A stretch of 64,000 bases of DNA from Gymnorhina tibicen. Lineage: Eukaryota; Chordata; Aves; Passeriformes; Artamidae. Shown in pieces: positions 1-11,460 of the stretch. Made by a program: the position numbers and the translations under genes. The stretch is from assembly GCA_013399875.1 (NCBI GenBank), contig VXAZ01003832.1:1788906-1852905 (forward strand). Direction: 5' to 3'. Every line of letters starts with the position of its first letter. Positions within the stretch are counted from its first letter, which is position 1. Under the pieces are notes generated by a model. It saw only the letters and a program-made list of their open reading frames with translations. It was not told the origin of the DNA and searched no databases.

Positions 1-2519
1 TATGCACAGATACTTCTTTAACCAATGTTATTAAAATCCAAACCCCAAACTATTGCTTTTGCTTGGTGTCATATGAAATGTGGGTGTTCCCCTGTTTCTG
101 ATGTAAATGCCAATGGCCATTACCATTAGTAAACAAATGAAAGATTAAAAACACTCCACAGACTGTAGGGAAGAATAAAAAAGGAGGAAAAGGTCTTTCA
201 GTCATACGAAAATTACTCTTTCATGACTTCACAGGCCCCTCGATCTTCCCATGTCCTCACTCCTTTAAGCACACTACCCAAGAGCAATGTTCAGCACAGG
301 CAGCAAACCTGAAAGGAACCTGGACATGCACTGCAAACAGATGAAGGGCAGGATGCACATGTACTACCCAGCTTTGAGCTCTTAAATTATCTACCTGGAC
401 TTCCAGTCATACCCTCAATGGAGAGAAATACATCTTCACTGGATGGAGAGGGGACCCTCTTTAGGATGTTGCCCAGGGATGTTGCTCTCTGCTCCACCTC
501 TCAGCTCTGCACTGAACACAATTGGTTGGAATTATCTCTCTCAATAAAAAACAGAGAAACAAAGGCATCTGTAATATCTATGCCACCTACTGAGATTTTT
601 TTTTTTACTCAAGGACCACAGCTGAATGCTATCAAAACTAACAGACTACCCCAGGAGAAGCCAGTACCCTTCATGGCATCCACAAAGACATTCTCATTCT
701 TGAGAAAAGTGTGAATGACCACAGAATCCACTGTCCTCAGAAATTAACAAAAATTTCCTCTCCCCTCCCGAACTACATCCATCTCACACATAAACACAAT
801 CTCAGAAGAACTCTTGTCAAATTGAAACAGCTACAAAAGACGAAAAAGGTGATTTGTCTCTGAGGAACATCCTCTGCTGTGCACTGAAGCCTAAAAGGAT
901 AGCAACTAGTGAGTCAGAGGCTTTAAAACCTCATTGTTGCCTTTACTTCTTATTTCCAATCCTACTGAGCAGAGGCTGACTGGAAATTTTATTATTGTTA
1001 AAAGATACAAACAAGATAGTCAAAATAATTCAGAATCCAATCAATACCTTACATTGTGGCCACAAATAACAATTCCAATCACAATTCCACACCCTGTTGA
1101 ATTAGCTTTAAGGTCATCTGGCCCTAATCTTGGTATTTCTTTTCCTATCACGTTACTAACTCCTTTATCCCATACAGAATAGCCTGACCTGAACTTCCAA
1201 CTAGTGAAAACAAGCGTATGAATCCATGCTAAAACTCCAAGACCACTAAGTACTTAAATGCATCTAAGTATAAAAGGTAAGAGCTAAAACTGCCACCTGG
1301 CCCCTGTAAGCACCTGTTGGACCCCCATCCTCTGCTGCGAGGTACATGAAGAACCACTAAAATCTGACAACACCGAGTAACCTTATCCCATGGTTTCCAG
1401 CCAAGCTTTGAAAGGCAATAAATAAGATTGTCCCATGACTGGGGTCATTCACAAGACCAGAACCAACACAAAAACTACGTCTATACACACGTATATGGTC
1501 CACTCAAAGGCAGCCATCAACAGACCATTGGCTCTGCAAGCAAGGCTTCTTTTGCAGCTGAGAGCTGCTGTCTCCAAATTCCTCCAAAACCCACATCAAA
1601 GGGAATTGGAAGAGGAGACTGTATGTTCTTACTCCTTTAAAAGAAAGGACTGAGCTACAAAGAGCCTTAATTCCCCCACAGTTTGCACCCGCACACATGC
1701 TGATACAGCCCAGCCACCCTGGAGTCACGTCTAGCACTTTCTCAGGGTTATCTTGCACAGATGTGGCATTAGCAAGGATTGCTGTTCTCCAGCAGCTGTC
1801 AGACCTTGTGTTAAGGTGACTATTTCAAGACTTAAGATAACTTTTCTGGCAAATGAGAGTGAATTTGACAATTACTAAAAGCTTATGACAAAGACGATAT
1901 GTTCATAGGCTGCTTATCACGACTGAGGATATTCTACCTCTAGTCCCTGCTCTACCTGAATTGAAACAGAAATACTGACTAATCTTTCTGTCTGGCCATC
2001 TTGATCTCCACTAGCAATATTTTCTTGCAGGCGAGAGGTGAAGCAGGGCACCCCACAATGTCACTCAGACCTCTCATTATGGGGTCGTGTGAAGTCTCAC
2101 TCTACTATTAGAGCTGCATAGTTACAACAACACTGGGTTAGAAAAGGTCTGGTCCTCTAAGAGAGAGTTTAAAAATACTCACTGAAATAGTTAAAACGAC
2201 TTTTTCCCTTGCTGTTAGCTTTAGGAAGTTTACTATTTTCACAGTGGAAGGAAATGAGCCACCACAAAAGAGGTCATCTGGTAGCATCCTATTCTTCTTT
2301 CACTTCTTCCTTCTGTCCCTAGAATGTAATGTAGGTCCTAGTGAATATTTCATATCTCAATTACCAAGAATAATGATCAATTAAAAAAATTCATTGAAGT
2401 GATACTGCTTTCATGTAGCTCTAAAATGAAATTTAAATCGCTTTTCATCTCTTCACCGTAAACTGTTGGAATGAAAATCTCTTTATCAGGCTTCTTCAAA
2501 ACGGACCTATCCTGCTACG
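1..2519. other. Non-coding flank, nothing assigned
   Basis: AT-rich unique-looking sequence. Short open frames on both strands (98 codons or fewer) lack splice context or recognisable protein composition and look like chance. I see no repeat family, RNA gene or promoter signal here. Confidence 0.6.
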
Positions 2520-2616
2520 CCAGACCACTGCCGTGACGAGCCCGCCTCAGGAGGATGGGCAGGGGCACAGGGACGCCCGTTTGGGCCGCGGTGGTCAGGG
2601 CTCACGCCAAGGGGTC

Positions 2617-2626
2617 ACTTACCGCC
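2617..2626 (-). promoter_or_regulatory. Candidate 5' splice donor in the CpG island
   Basis: Read on the minus strand the sequence is GGCG followed by GTAAGTG, a near-perfect match to the U1 consensus. The first intron base would be 2,622. The putative exon lies at higher coordinates, inside the island and gap. It suggests a spliced transcript running left out of the window, in the same direction as NEDD1. Not proven; a chance match is possible. Confidence 0.4.
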
Positions 2627-2636
2627 CGCCCCGCAC

Positions 2637-2659
2637 GGCTCGGCTCGGCTCGGCTCGGC
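2637..2659. repeat. Short tandem repeat of GGCTC pentamers beside the gap
   Basis: At least four tandem copies of a CGGCT/GGCTC pentamer run directly into the unknown bases. The repeat may continue into the gap, so its true length is unknown. GC-rich short repeats of this type are a common reason for an assembly break. Confidence 0.8.
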
Positions 2660-2692
2660 NNNNNNNNNNNNNNNNNNNNNNNNNNNNNNNNN
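2660..2692. other. Assembly gap of 33 N
   Basis: A run of unknown bases inside the CpG island. The gap size may be nominal. It falls where the first exon of a minus-strand transcript using the donor at 2,622 would lie. Confidence 0.98.
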
Positions 2693-3190
2693 CCGGCCCT
2701 CCGCCGCGCACCTGCGGCCGCTCCGAGCCTCCCGCGGGGCGGCTCCGGTGCGAGGGCACTGGGCCGGGGCGCAGCGCGGCGCCGGGGACCTGCGGGCGCC
2801 TTCTTCCCCAGGCACGGGCGGGATCCCCGCGGAGCGATGCCCGGCAGGCAGCGCACCTGCAGCTCCCGGCCCGCAGCCGGGCGGCCCCAGCCCTCCGCCC
2901 CCGGACAGCGCAGCCGGTGGGCGGAGAGGGGCGGACAGGCACCCCGAGCGCTGTTCCCGGGGCCGCCCTCGGGACCCCATCGCGGGCGTCACTGCCGCGG
3001 TCAGCGCCCGTCAGCCCGTCCTCCCTCCCACCTGTCCCGCCGTGCAGCGAACAGGCTGTGCCCGGGCGGCCTCGGGAGCTGCGCGGCGGGGAAAGGTGGG
3101 CGGCAGCACCCGAGAGCCAGGTCTGCTGCCACCCCCACGGCCGCAGCCTGAGTGTCTCGTGCCCCCCAAAGCTGAGCGAGGTCCCACTCA

Positions 3191-4319
3191 CTGCCCTTTA
3201 GCTCCATCCTTCCCTCCACCTCTTCCATGTCAGAGTTCATTGCGCAACCCCACAGGTACCAATTTATATTCTTGTTTTTGAAAAGAGCCCTCAGACAAGC
3301 CCTCTGAAGTCTGATTAAGCTATCCCACCCTCGGGGATGTTAATTTGATCCCCGATGCTGAAATAGTACAAGGAGTAGCTGTACTGCTTTCTCTTTCAGA
3401 GTTTGCCGTGGCATTATCAGGAAAACCCAATATGTGGCCGAGACAAGTATACGGATAGAAAAGTTTGTTTATGCTTAGCCCTGGTGTGATGGAGTGGATG
3501 CTCATTGAAAGAAGCATTTCAAGGACCTGGAGGGCTCCTGTTATTGAATCCTCAGTGCTGTGACTCAGTGTGTGGCAAGGGCTGTAAATCCTGAGAGTTG
3601 TTTTCATTCTTCGATGCTCTTAACACACACCAACAGTGGCAAGAAATGTCTCCATCTTTTTTGATGCAGCTGGAGCTGACTTCTATCAGCCAAGCCTTGT
3701 GGTCCCTAGGTTAAGCTACTACCTAAGAATTTACTAGGAAGAGCAGCTTCAGTGTAGAAAAATATGAAACAGTTGATCAGCTGTGACGGAGGCATTAGAG
3801 GGGATTTTTTTAAAGCACGTCAGCTGAGAGGACCAGTTGCACTAATAGTTGGGGTTTTCTCTTCAATTGTAGATCAGCTTCAAGGTCCCCGTCTTCAAAG
3901 GAGATTAGCGGCTGAATCAGGTTAATTGTTCAGTCATCATCAGGTCTGTTTCTCCTTCTCTCTCCTTCCTAAGCATGCTCTGATCAACAAGTAGTCGGAT
4001 TTCTCAAGCCCAGCGTAATTTCTGGGAAAGGAGGACAAGATACACACAACACAGAAATTTGAAAGGTGGACTCTCCCCGGTAGTCACACTCTCTGTCCGG
4101 AAAGGACACTGCTAAACTGATTGACAGCATCGCAATCAACTCCCTCACAAGACAAGTCTTCATACTCTTCCTAATGACTCTGGTACGATGTATGCAGAGA
4201 CCGAACTGATGGAAACAGGCGAAAAGTCACGAGCAGTGTAAATCATCGGTGAAATCTAAGCACTAGATACGAAATATTTTGGTTTCTTTACTTTTGAGGA
4301 ATACATTCAGTGCAGGTAG
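3191..4319. other. Unassigned flank next to the CpG island
   Basis: Mixed composition, with CpGs more frequent than in the distal flank. It contains TAATT-type homeodomain-like cores and the inverted repeat at 3,331. A 95-codon minus-strand open frame at 3,320-3,607 has no recognisable protein. It could be conserved regulatory DNA, but this cannot be judged without an alignment. Confidence 0.4.
3331..3355. repeat. Inverted repeat, 8-bp stem with 9-nt loop
   Basis: TCGGGGAT at 3,331-3,338 pairs perfectly with ATCCCCGA at 3,348-3,355. It lies just outside the CpG island in sequence that is otherwise unassigned. Confidence 0.75.
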
Positions 4320-4520
4320 CTCCGTTTGCAAGCTGCGAGAGCCTCAGGCAAGGGGCCGTGAAGTGCCGCCCTTTGCGTAACAAAGGGCCCGGGGACCTGC
4401 GGCGCCGGCCAGGGGACCGAGTACTCACAGACACGGCAGGAGCCGACGATCCCCACACTTAGCGCGCTAAGACTCTAAAGGGATAAAAGCCCAGGGTTTC
4501 CTTTGTTCGTGGTCCCTCCT
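4320..4520. promoter_or_regulatory. Second small GC-rich patch, possible promoter or enhancer
   Basis: A roughly 200-base GC-rich, CpG-containing patch about 1.2 kb right of the main island. It contains a perfect 7-bp inverted repeat at 4,369-4,387 with SOX/TCF-like cores, and a minus-strand donor-like GTGAGT whose first base is 4,428. A transcript starting at about 4.45-4.6 kb on the minus strand would be compatible. Function is inferred only. Confidence 0.4.
4369..4387. repeat. Palindrome with paired SOX/TCF-like sites
   Basis: CCCTTTG and CAAAGGG form a perfect inverted repeat around the 5-base spacer CGTAA. The right arm reads AACAAAGG, which resembles SOX (ACAAAG) and TCF/LEF cores; the left arm is its mirror. 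Binding is not shown. Confidence 0.6.
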
Positions 4521-4806
4521 CGGAGGCACCAGCTCGAGCTGCTATTTTGTTATTTAGTTATTGCACCGAGATTAAATTATTTTAAGGATCAGGACGTCTG
4601 AAGATTCTGCTATAGGAAACCTGGGGACGAGCCGGTAAGGAGGTAAGGAAACCTGGTCTGACTTGTGTTGAGTGTGGGATGTGTAGCTGTGAAAGGGCTT
4701 CGGTCCCAGCTCAGGTGCATCATGTGCGACTGCCAGGGTGGCTCCTGGATGGTCGGACAGGAGAGTTTCCTTAACATTTACCTTGCCCTGAGAGAGACCT
4801 CTTGAC

Positions 4807-4860
4807 AAAGATGATGATGGTGATGATGATGATGATGATGATTAGGTGGTGGTGGTGATG
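4807..4860. repeat. Trinucleotide microsatellite (GAT)n then (TGG)n
   Basis: An interrupted run of GAT/ATG repeats followed by GGT repeats and ending GATG. A simple repeat with no coding context. Confidence 0.9.
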
Positions 4861-7800
4861 AGACTTGCCGTTTCTGCAAATATAAAACCCTTGGTCATTG
4901 TTGAGATTGAAATATTGACAAGCTACCAATTCTCTCACTCAGTACGAGATTACTCTTCCCATGAAGTTTGTCACACAATTGCCACTGAAGTAAGACAGCG
5001 ACAAAACCAGCTTTCAGCAGTGAAATGAATGTGTACACTACATGACTAGGCACTAAACTTGTGAGAGGTCAGCAACAATCAAGTACTGTCAATTAACTAA
5101 AGGAGATCAAAATGCATTTCAATTTTACAAAGATAAACACCTTTAAAAAGGTAGAGTAATGCTTATATTGTTTGGTCCCAATGGTACTCCCATGTGGGTT
5201 TCATACATAAACCCCTGTATTTCTATAAAGCATGGCATAGCTTTCAAAGCATTCATGCCACTGATCTCTATATTGTCCCTAGAGGATACATAGCAGTCAC
5301 ACTGATGCCACTGCTGTTCGCCTAATACCTGGTGTAGAAAGTAACCTTTAAAACCCCCCCCCAAAACTGCACAAAATAAATAGCAGAATCAGCTATGGGA
5401 TGGGTAAATACAGAAATCATAGTATCACTGGAGTATCATCATAGCATGATTGTCTGGCATAGCTGGGATTTTTGGCACTGCAGAATAGCACGGGGCAACT
5501 CAACTACGTGTGACTGAAGTGCTGTTAGCTCCCTGCAGGTCTCCTGTTGTTCCTGGGTTTTTGTCTTTTCCATTCTGAAGCATCAAAGTTACCATGGAAA
5601 CATGCAATGGCATTTATGTATATTCGTGAGCCTTAGCCATCAAGGCCACGTGAAGTGAGTCTCAGTTAATGGTGAGACCTGCATCTGGTGGAGCACATCC
5701 CTGTGGAAGGACACCCTGCAGCAGGATATGGGCACTGGCAGAATGAGACAGTGCTGGGCACCACCCTGGAGAGGGGCTCTAGGAGCGGAGCCAAATGCCT
5801 CCCAGGGGAAGGAAACCTGTAATTCCTTCTGCTGTTGCTGAGAGGTGGGGAGTCAGCAGCTTTCTCAAAGCTGGAGGAGCTGATAAGAGAGAGGACTCCG
5901 GGGACAAGTATTGCGGACACAGTGCAGTGACATTTTTTCTCCAAACCATGGAGACAATGGAGAGTGTGACCTCCAGCATCACATGCAATTTCATTAAGGC
6001 AAACATCTCATGGAAAGAATTTTGGGTATCATGGCATGAGGACGTAGTGTCTACTCAATTTAAGCTTGCCTTAATTTGCTGACTTCTCTTGTCAAGAGGA
6101 TGTATTTCAGTAACAAAATAACCAGAGGACAAATGTGCAGACACTTGTGTAACACTGGAAATTTTAAACTTGAGGGGATGGCAGTTAAGTGGCAGACCAA
6201 AGTGCATTGACTCTTAAAGCTTTAGATAGATACTGCACCCTTTCTGTTTATTCAGGTGGTCTTGGATAAATTGCATCAGTTTCTTGACTCATAAAAAAGT
6301 CCAGTGATGAGAACTGGAACAGCAGAAACCCAGGACTGCTTCAGTTTAGATGCTACGAAATTAGAGGGACAATTCCATCTACTTAGCCCAAAACTTTAAA
6401 AAAATTATTAACTGTGTTTGTTCACCCTAATTTTTGATTGGCCAGTCTAAGACCTTATGAAAATATGAAGAATTGCTATTCAGAAAACACAGCTCACCCT
6501 CTGCAACTTGATAATTATAAAAAATATCTTCAGCTGGACACCTCTGGGTATTCAGGCATTCTGGTAAGTAGTGTTATAGTAATGCAACCAAGCACTAGTA
6601 TTTATTTATAGTACTAATTTTTTATAATTAATTCTGAAACACTTCTGCCCTGTGTTAGTTAATGTGTATTTTTATAACCAGTAAAGGCACTTGTATGTAA
6701 ATAACCTGTACAGGAAATTGTGTTCTTTTCTCATGTGTCCTTTTCTCTCTGTAATTTCGTTCCTTCTCCATTACTCAGAGGACAAGTAGGGATGAAAAGA
6801 ATAAATCAGAATTATCATTCTTGCAAAATAATAGGCTGAAAAAGCATTGTCTCTCAGTGATTTCCATAAAGAGACAACTTCATAGTATAAGAAATTGGAA
6901 AGGAACCATAATAACTTTCCACTATATGCTCCTTGGTATTTTTAGCTGGAATGAGAGGACAAATGAGGAATTCAAGAGAGAGAGCCCAAGGCGTGAGCAT
7001 TTGTGCTGCAACTCACACATGTTAGAACTAAGGGAGAGAAATATTTTGCTAGTAAGAACAACAGAAGCTTCTACCACCAGAACACATCTCAGGTGATCCT
7101 CAGAGGTATAATGACAGTTTTAAACTCCCTCCAAAATCATGTCTGCAACTAGGCCAGTGGCTACGTGGGACAACCAGTAATACAAAGCTGGGCAGTTGTT
7201 TCAGAGAACTGTTCTAGTACATGATGGAGAGTAGATGGCTTTGGACACTCATCAGCCCATTTTAGAGCCCCAAGCCAGACATTTAGAAAATCCTAAATGG
7301 TTTAGCCCCAAAACAACATGGGCATTACTGTTTATGCTGCACCAGCATTCGGAGGCCAGAACTGGTTCAGGATAGGCACACTTCGAAATAAATAGGGCAG
7401 CTGTTGCTCCACCAAACATCTTCAGCCATGATACAGTCTCTCCAGAAGAGGGAATGCTGATTTCTGCTTGAGTTTAGGTCTGGATGTTTTAAGTGTTAGT
7501 GAGGCTAAGAAATAAGCATCAGCAGTCCACACTTCTCTTTCCTTCATTTTTAGTCAGCTGCTGTTTACATCCAGGTGAAGAGAATAACCTGTAAGTTTCT
7601 GCAGATTTAGTGGATTCTAAGCTTGATCTCAAAATCGAGTGCCTTCTGGACCAAGAACAGTTTTTCTTGTGTCATCTCCCCCTCTACCATCTCAAAGATG
7701 CTCTCAGTAATCCACAGTTTATTATACATGCACTGCCCCAAAAGTTTCTGTTTATTTTGAAAATATTAGGTATGCATTCTAGGTCTAGGATAGCTTTCCA

Positions 7801-9200
7801 CACAAAAAAAATTGGAAACATCCCATAAGCTCCTTACTTTAGTAAAAGTGGCTATGTAGCAAAAAGTGTTATTAGCAACTGCTGTAGACAGCACACCATA
7901 TATGACATCGTCCACAGCTGAACATCTGAAGGATGTGTGGCTTAGTCCCACAAATGTATCACTGCTTCAACTGCCAAAATCAGTTAAAAAAAGGTGCTTT
8001 CCATGACTTTTGAAAGTCATCGAGTATGATTCCACTGTTAAGTTTCCTTGTCCTATAGCTGTGCCAGACAAATATGAAAATGTAAGTGCACAGGTACTGT
8101 CTGTACTTCCTTGGCTACAGAGAGACATCCAGAATCACAGCTAATTTCACAGTTAATCCTGAAAACACCTCAGAATTTTTTATTCTTGTCTCTCTGGCCT
8201 TGTAGCTCATCTTTGCCAGTGCCTGGCACAGGATGTTTGAGTACAAGATTCTTTCCACAGTTGATCTGTTCAGCATCTCCCAGATGCATGGCCTGAGGTG
8301 AGGTGAAAATGGCTGTACTCAGCCAGACCAGAAAGTGCAGTTCTTGACACGCACCAGTAATGACACGCAGACACAAGTGCACTGGTGGGCAAGCACAGAC
8401 ACAGCACCCGTCAGCCTTAAGCGCTCAGCAGAATCAGATCTGTTACCTTCATATACAAATAATCTACAATCACTTTTCATCTTTAGTTTTAGTATCTGGG
8501 GTATCTGCTGCCAAGGAACTGTACAGTTTAGCAATGCAGTCTGTAAAGCATGTTCTTTCTTCTAGTATGCCATGTTCCTTGTACAGGAGGGGCAATGTGC
8601 AACTTCCAAACTCATCCTTGGCGTGCTTATGAAGAGGACGGCGTGTGTATCAGGCACTGGTGGACTGCTGCCAGGAAGTAAGAACATGCTGGCATTTTGC
8701 ATTTTTATGAGAATAAATCAATTAGTCAAAATCAGTTTTCAAACCCTACCTACCTTGAAACTGCAAATAAACTTCCCATCACAGAAAGTCTGTATTTGCA
8801 TGAGAGAAGGGAATTTAAAAACTTAAACATCCGTTAAGTTTAACATGAAGAAGATGCCGGATCTCCAACTCACCAGGAGCTTAGGAGACAAGATTATTCC
8901 CCCTGCCCAAAACATCTGCTTGAACACAATTTTTAGCTGTGAACATAATCTCTCTGGCATGACTCTAGCAGTTTTCAATTTGGAAGGGGGAACTGCTCAT
9001 CTGTCCTTTACTCCGAGAGCATGAGGTATTGTGAACATTTCTGTGGAAATGATTGGATGGTCTACATGAAGCCACAGAGGCAGAAGAGAGATTACTCCAG
9101 AATTTCAGGTAGATTGTGCCTGATGAGGCATAACAATTACAACACAGATTATTCTCTTTAATAAGCAGGTCACCACCGCTTTTTTCTCAAAAAGGTTAAA
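4861..9200. other. Intergenic sequence, nothing assigned
   Basis: Mostly AT-rich unique sequence. A somewhat GC-richer stretch at about 5,650-5,960 has overlapping open frames on both strands (92 and 95 codons) but no recognisable product; it may be an old repeat I cannot name. A run of nine C lies at 5,354-5,362. No RNA gene was recognised. Confidence 0.5.
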
Positions 9201-9207
9201 ACAAGCT

Positions 9208-9213
9208 TTATTT
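9208..9213 (-). terminator. NEDD1: Candidate distal NEDD1 polyadenylation signal (AATAAA)
   Basis: TTTATT on the plus strand is AATAAA on the minus strand, about 2.1 kb after the stop codon. It is followed downstream on the minus strand by a G/T-rich stretch (GCGGTGGTG). One of several possible signals. Confidence 0.35.
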
Positions 9214-10229
9214 TAACATACAAATCAGATTGTGTACAAGGTAAAACACCCTTATAGTGATAGGCAGAGTGGGTCTCCACACACCATGTGTAGCCACTTG
9301 TGCTACAGTAATCCTGAGATATGGACAAAAGCCCTAAAAATCTTTTTAATCACTCTTGCTATAGTCACCACCATTTGGGAATTAAAAACATTATACAGTT
9401 CTGAGTCAAGAAAAAAAATTACCTACAAGCAAAATACCCAAGATACTTGTCTAATTCCCTGCTGTCATCCAGGTACACCAGCAAGAGCACTTGAGGAAAC
9501 AAATCAAGAGATGGAAATATGCAAGGTTACTTCATTAACACTGGAAAGCATGTAGAAGAATGCTAAGATATTTTTGCTACCTTCAACTACTACTGTCTTC
9601 ATGAACTGTGTGGTCTATGTGTGAAGCTTACATATCGTATGAACTTACCAAAGAGTTCTCTACACTGTGTGTTAAGTTAGTAAAAAAACCCCAACGTTCT
9701 TTGCTTCCTTTCACTATGAAGTTATATGTGATACAGAAATATTTTTAAAAGCTTTTAAAAGCAGGAGAACAGACATTTAAACTCATTTTCCTAATATTAA
9801 AGGCTACTTGAACACCCTCATTTTGCTATAAGACTGTTTTTCATTAAATGACATTACAAAAAGGAAGTCTCTTTTTAAAAAAAAGTTACGGAAAAGTTAT
9901 GGACAGGTTTGGAGTTTTTCTTTAATTTTGCAACATATAAAAATAAGTTACACTATATAGTATGGCTTTCATTATTTATCTACTCATTTAGTAGAAGAGT
10001 GTCATCATACACTAGATGTTGTAACTAATTAACCTGCCGTGTTCTTCAGACTTTCCTTGAGTTTTCAATTTGTGAAAAGAAACAAGCAAATATTAGAGGG
10101 AAAATTAAAAAGCCTCCAGAACAACTTAAATAGCACGAAGGAGCTGTAGAAGTCGTCTTTTAGAGAAATTTTTAACTCACTTTAACATTTTCATTTAATT
10201 TTTTAAGTAATTTAAAATTGAAGTTTTAA

Positions 10230-10235
10230 TTTATT
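10230..10235 (-). terminator. NEDD1: Candidate proximal NEDD1 polyadenylation signal (AATAAA)
   Basis: The first canonical AATAAA I found on the minus strand after the stop codon, about 1.1 kb downstream. ATTAAA variants occur nearby as well. Which site is used cannot be told from sequence. Confidence 0.3.
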
Positions 10236-11355
10236 CTTCTTGGCAAAATAAAGGCCAAGCCAAATATCCCACACACTTCAATAGTCAGGACTTCATACTG
10301 AGCTTCATTTCAGAAATGTTTACACACCAGTATGATACTATTATGCTACTGAAGTAATGATCTCTCTTTAATGGTTGTTAATCATACAAGATAATAGATT
10401 TGGTATGCAGCTATCTCAGGAAGGCCACAATAATGCTGAACCAACAAGACTCAAAACTGCAACAAAATTGCTCAATATTAAGAGTTGTTCGCTATGAATG
10501 GAAGGGGAGGTTGGGCACAAAAGGTGCTTGAGTCAAAGACTGAAAGACCTCATTTACACATTGCTGTATTATTAATGGTATATTATTAATATACTTATTT
10601 TGAAGCCTAAAGTTGCACTCAAATCAGACAAGCTATGACAACATTCAAATACATGTAAATAAATGAATTCTAAGTTCATAGCCAAAGTAGTAACAAAAAA
10701 ACTCATTGTGCAGTTGATGTATCATTTGCAAAAACAACAAACTCTTTAATTCAATAAGAAAGATTGTGGCACCAAATTTGGGAATATTTTCAAGCTCTAG
10801 TTTTACTCAGGACAGAAGAGTTGCCAGTAGAATAAACTTAACTGACTACTGTACTTTCCAGCTCTTTGTAAACAAGACTCCATGTTGTGCAAAAGAGGAG
10901 CTTTCGCTCCCCTTTTTCTTCAAGAAAAGTATCTGAAAGGCAAGCTGTAGTGATTGTGTCTGACAGCAATAGAATAAAGAACCAGATAGAAAAGTAGGTA
11001 TATATAAAAAAGTTCTTACAGTAAAAGCATCTGTCCTGGTTTAATTTTGTTTATGAAAAGGCACTTTACGTATTGCTAAAACTCCAATAACGTACTTGTC
11101 CTTTTAGTTTTTCTGTTAGAAGGCTGCGTTTCAAGGTGGTTAGCGTGAGGATGCAGATGTTCTTTACACAGTGCCTATCTGCTACAAATTTTATAATTAC
11201 ATATAGTATCTTACACCAGTTATTTAGAAGAATAGGTTCATGTTCAAAATAACAGCAGGTCTTCAAACAATACTTCAGTGATGATAGATGATCTGTCATA
11301 GGCAACACACCGCCTGTAGTCAGTTCACGCTAATAAAATTAGCAATGTAAATCTT

Positions 11356-11460
11356 TCAGAAGTGAGTCCTCAGTCTTTTGTTTTCCTCTCGCAGTCTCTC
11401 AATTTCAGCTACTAAGCTCTCATTTACAGAGTATCTTTCAAGTAAAGCGTGCATTTCATT
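11356..11460 (-). CDS. NEDD1: NEDD1 coding exon 14, C-terminus and stop (residues 626-659)
   Basis: Acceptor TCTGTAG before 11,460. Encodes [16 protein letters not shown] and the terminal coiled coil ending RTHF, then TGA at 11,358-11,356. S636 in ERYS corresponds to human S637. Confidence 0.96.
   Translation of the reverse strand, partial: NEMHALLERYSVNESLVAEIERLREENKRLRTHF

Larger units (their letters stand above)
2520..3190. promoter_or_regulatory. CpG island, probable promoter of an unassigned transcript
   Basis: About 670 bases of very GC-rich, CpG-dense sequence stand out sharply from AT-rich flanks. GC boxes of the GGGCGG type lie at about 2,919-2,936. The block contains an assembly gap and a strong minus-strand splice donor at 2,622. 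It lies about 8 kb beyond the NEDD1 stop codon, so it is not the NEDD1 promoter. The long open frames crossing it run through unknown bases and are an effect of GC richness. Promoter function is inferred from composition; the transcript is not identified. Confidence 0.65.
9208..11355 (-). other. NEDD1: Probable NEDD1 3' untranslated region
   Basis: AT-rich sequence directly after the NEDD1 stop codon, without a further coding exon. The extent depends on the polyadenylation site used. Confidence 0.4.

Noticed and set aside
2533..3281. Several overlapping open frames of 79-222 codons on both strands across the CpG island
   Set aside because: Most of the longest cross the unknown bases, all have Pro/Arg/Ala/Gly composition from GC richness, and none shows a domain.
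3320..3607. 95-codon minus-strand open frame beside the CpG island
   Set aside because: No recognisable protein and no matching splice or start context; length is within chance.
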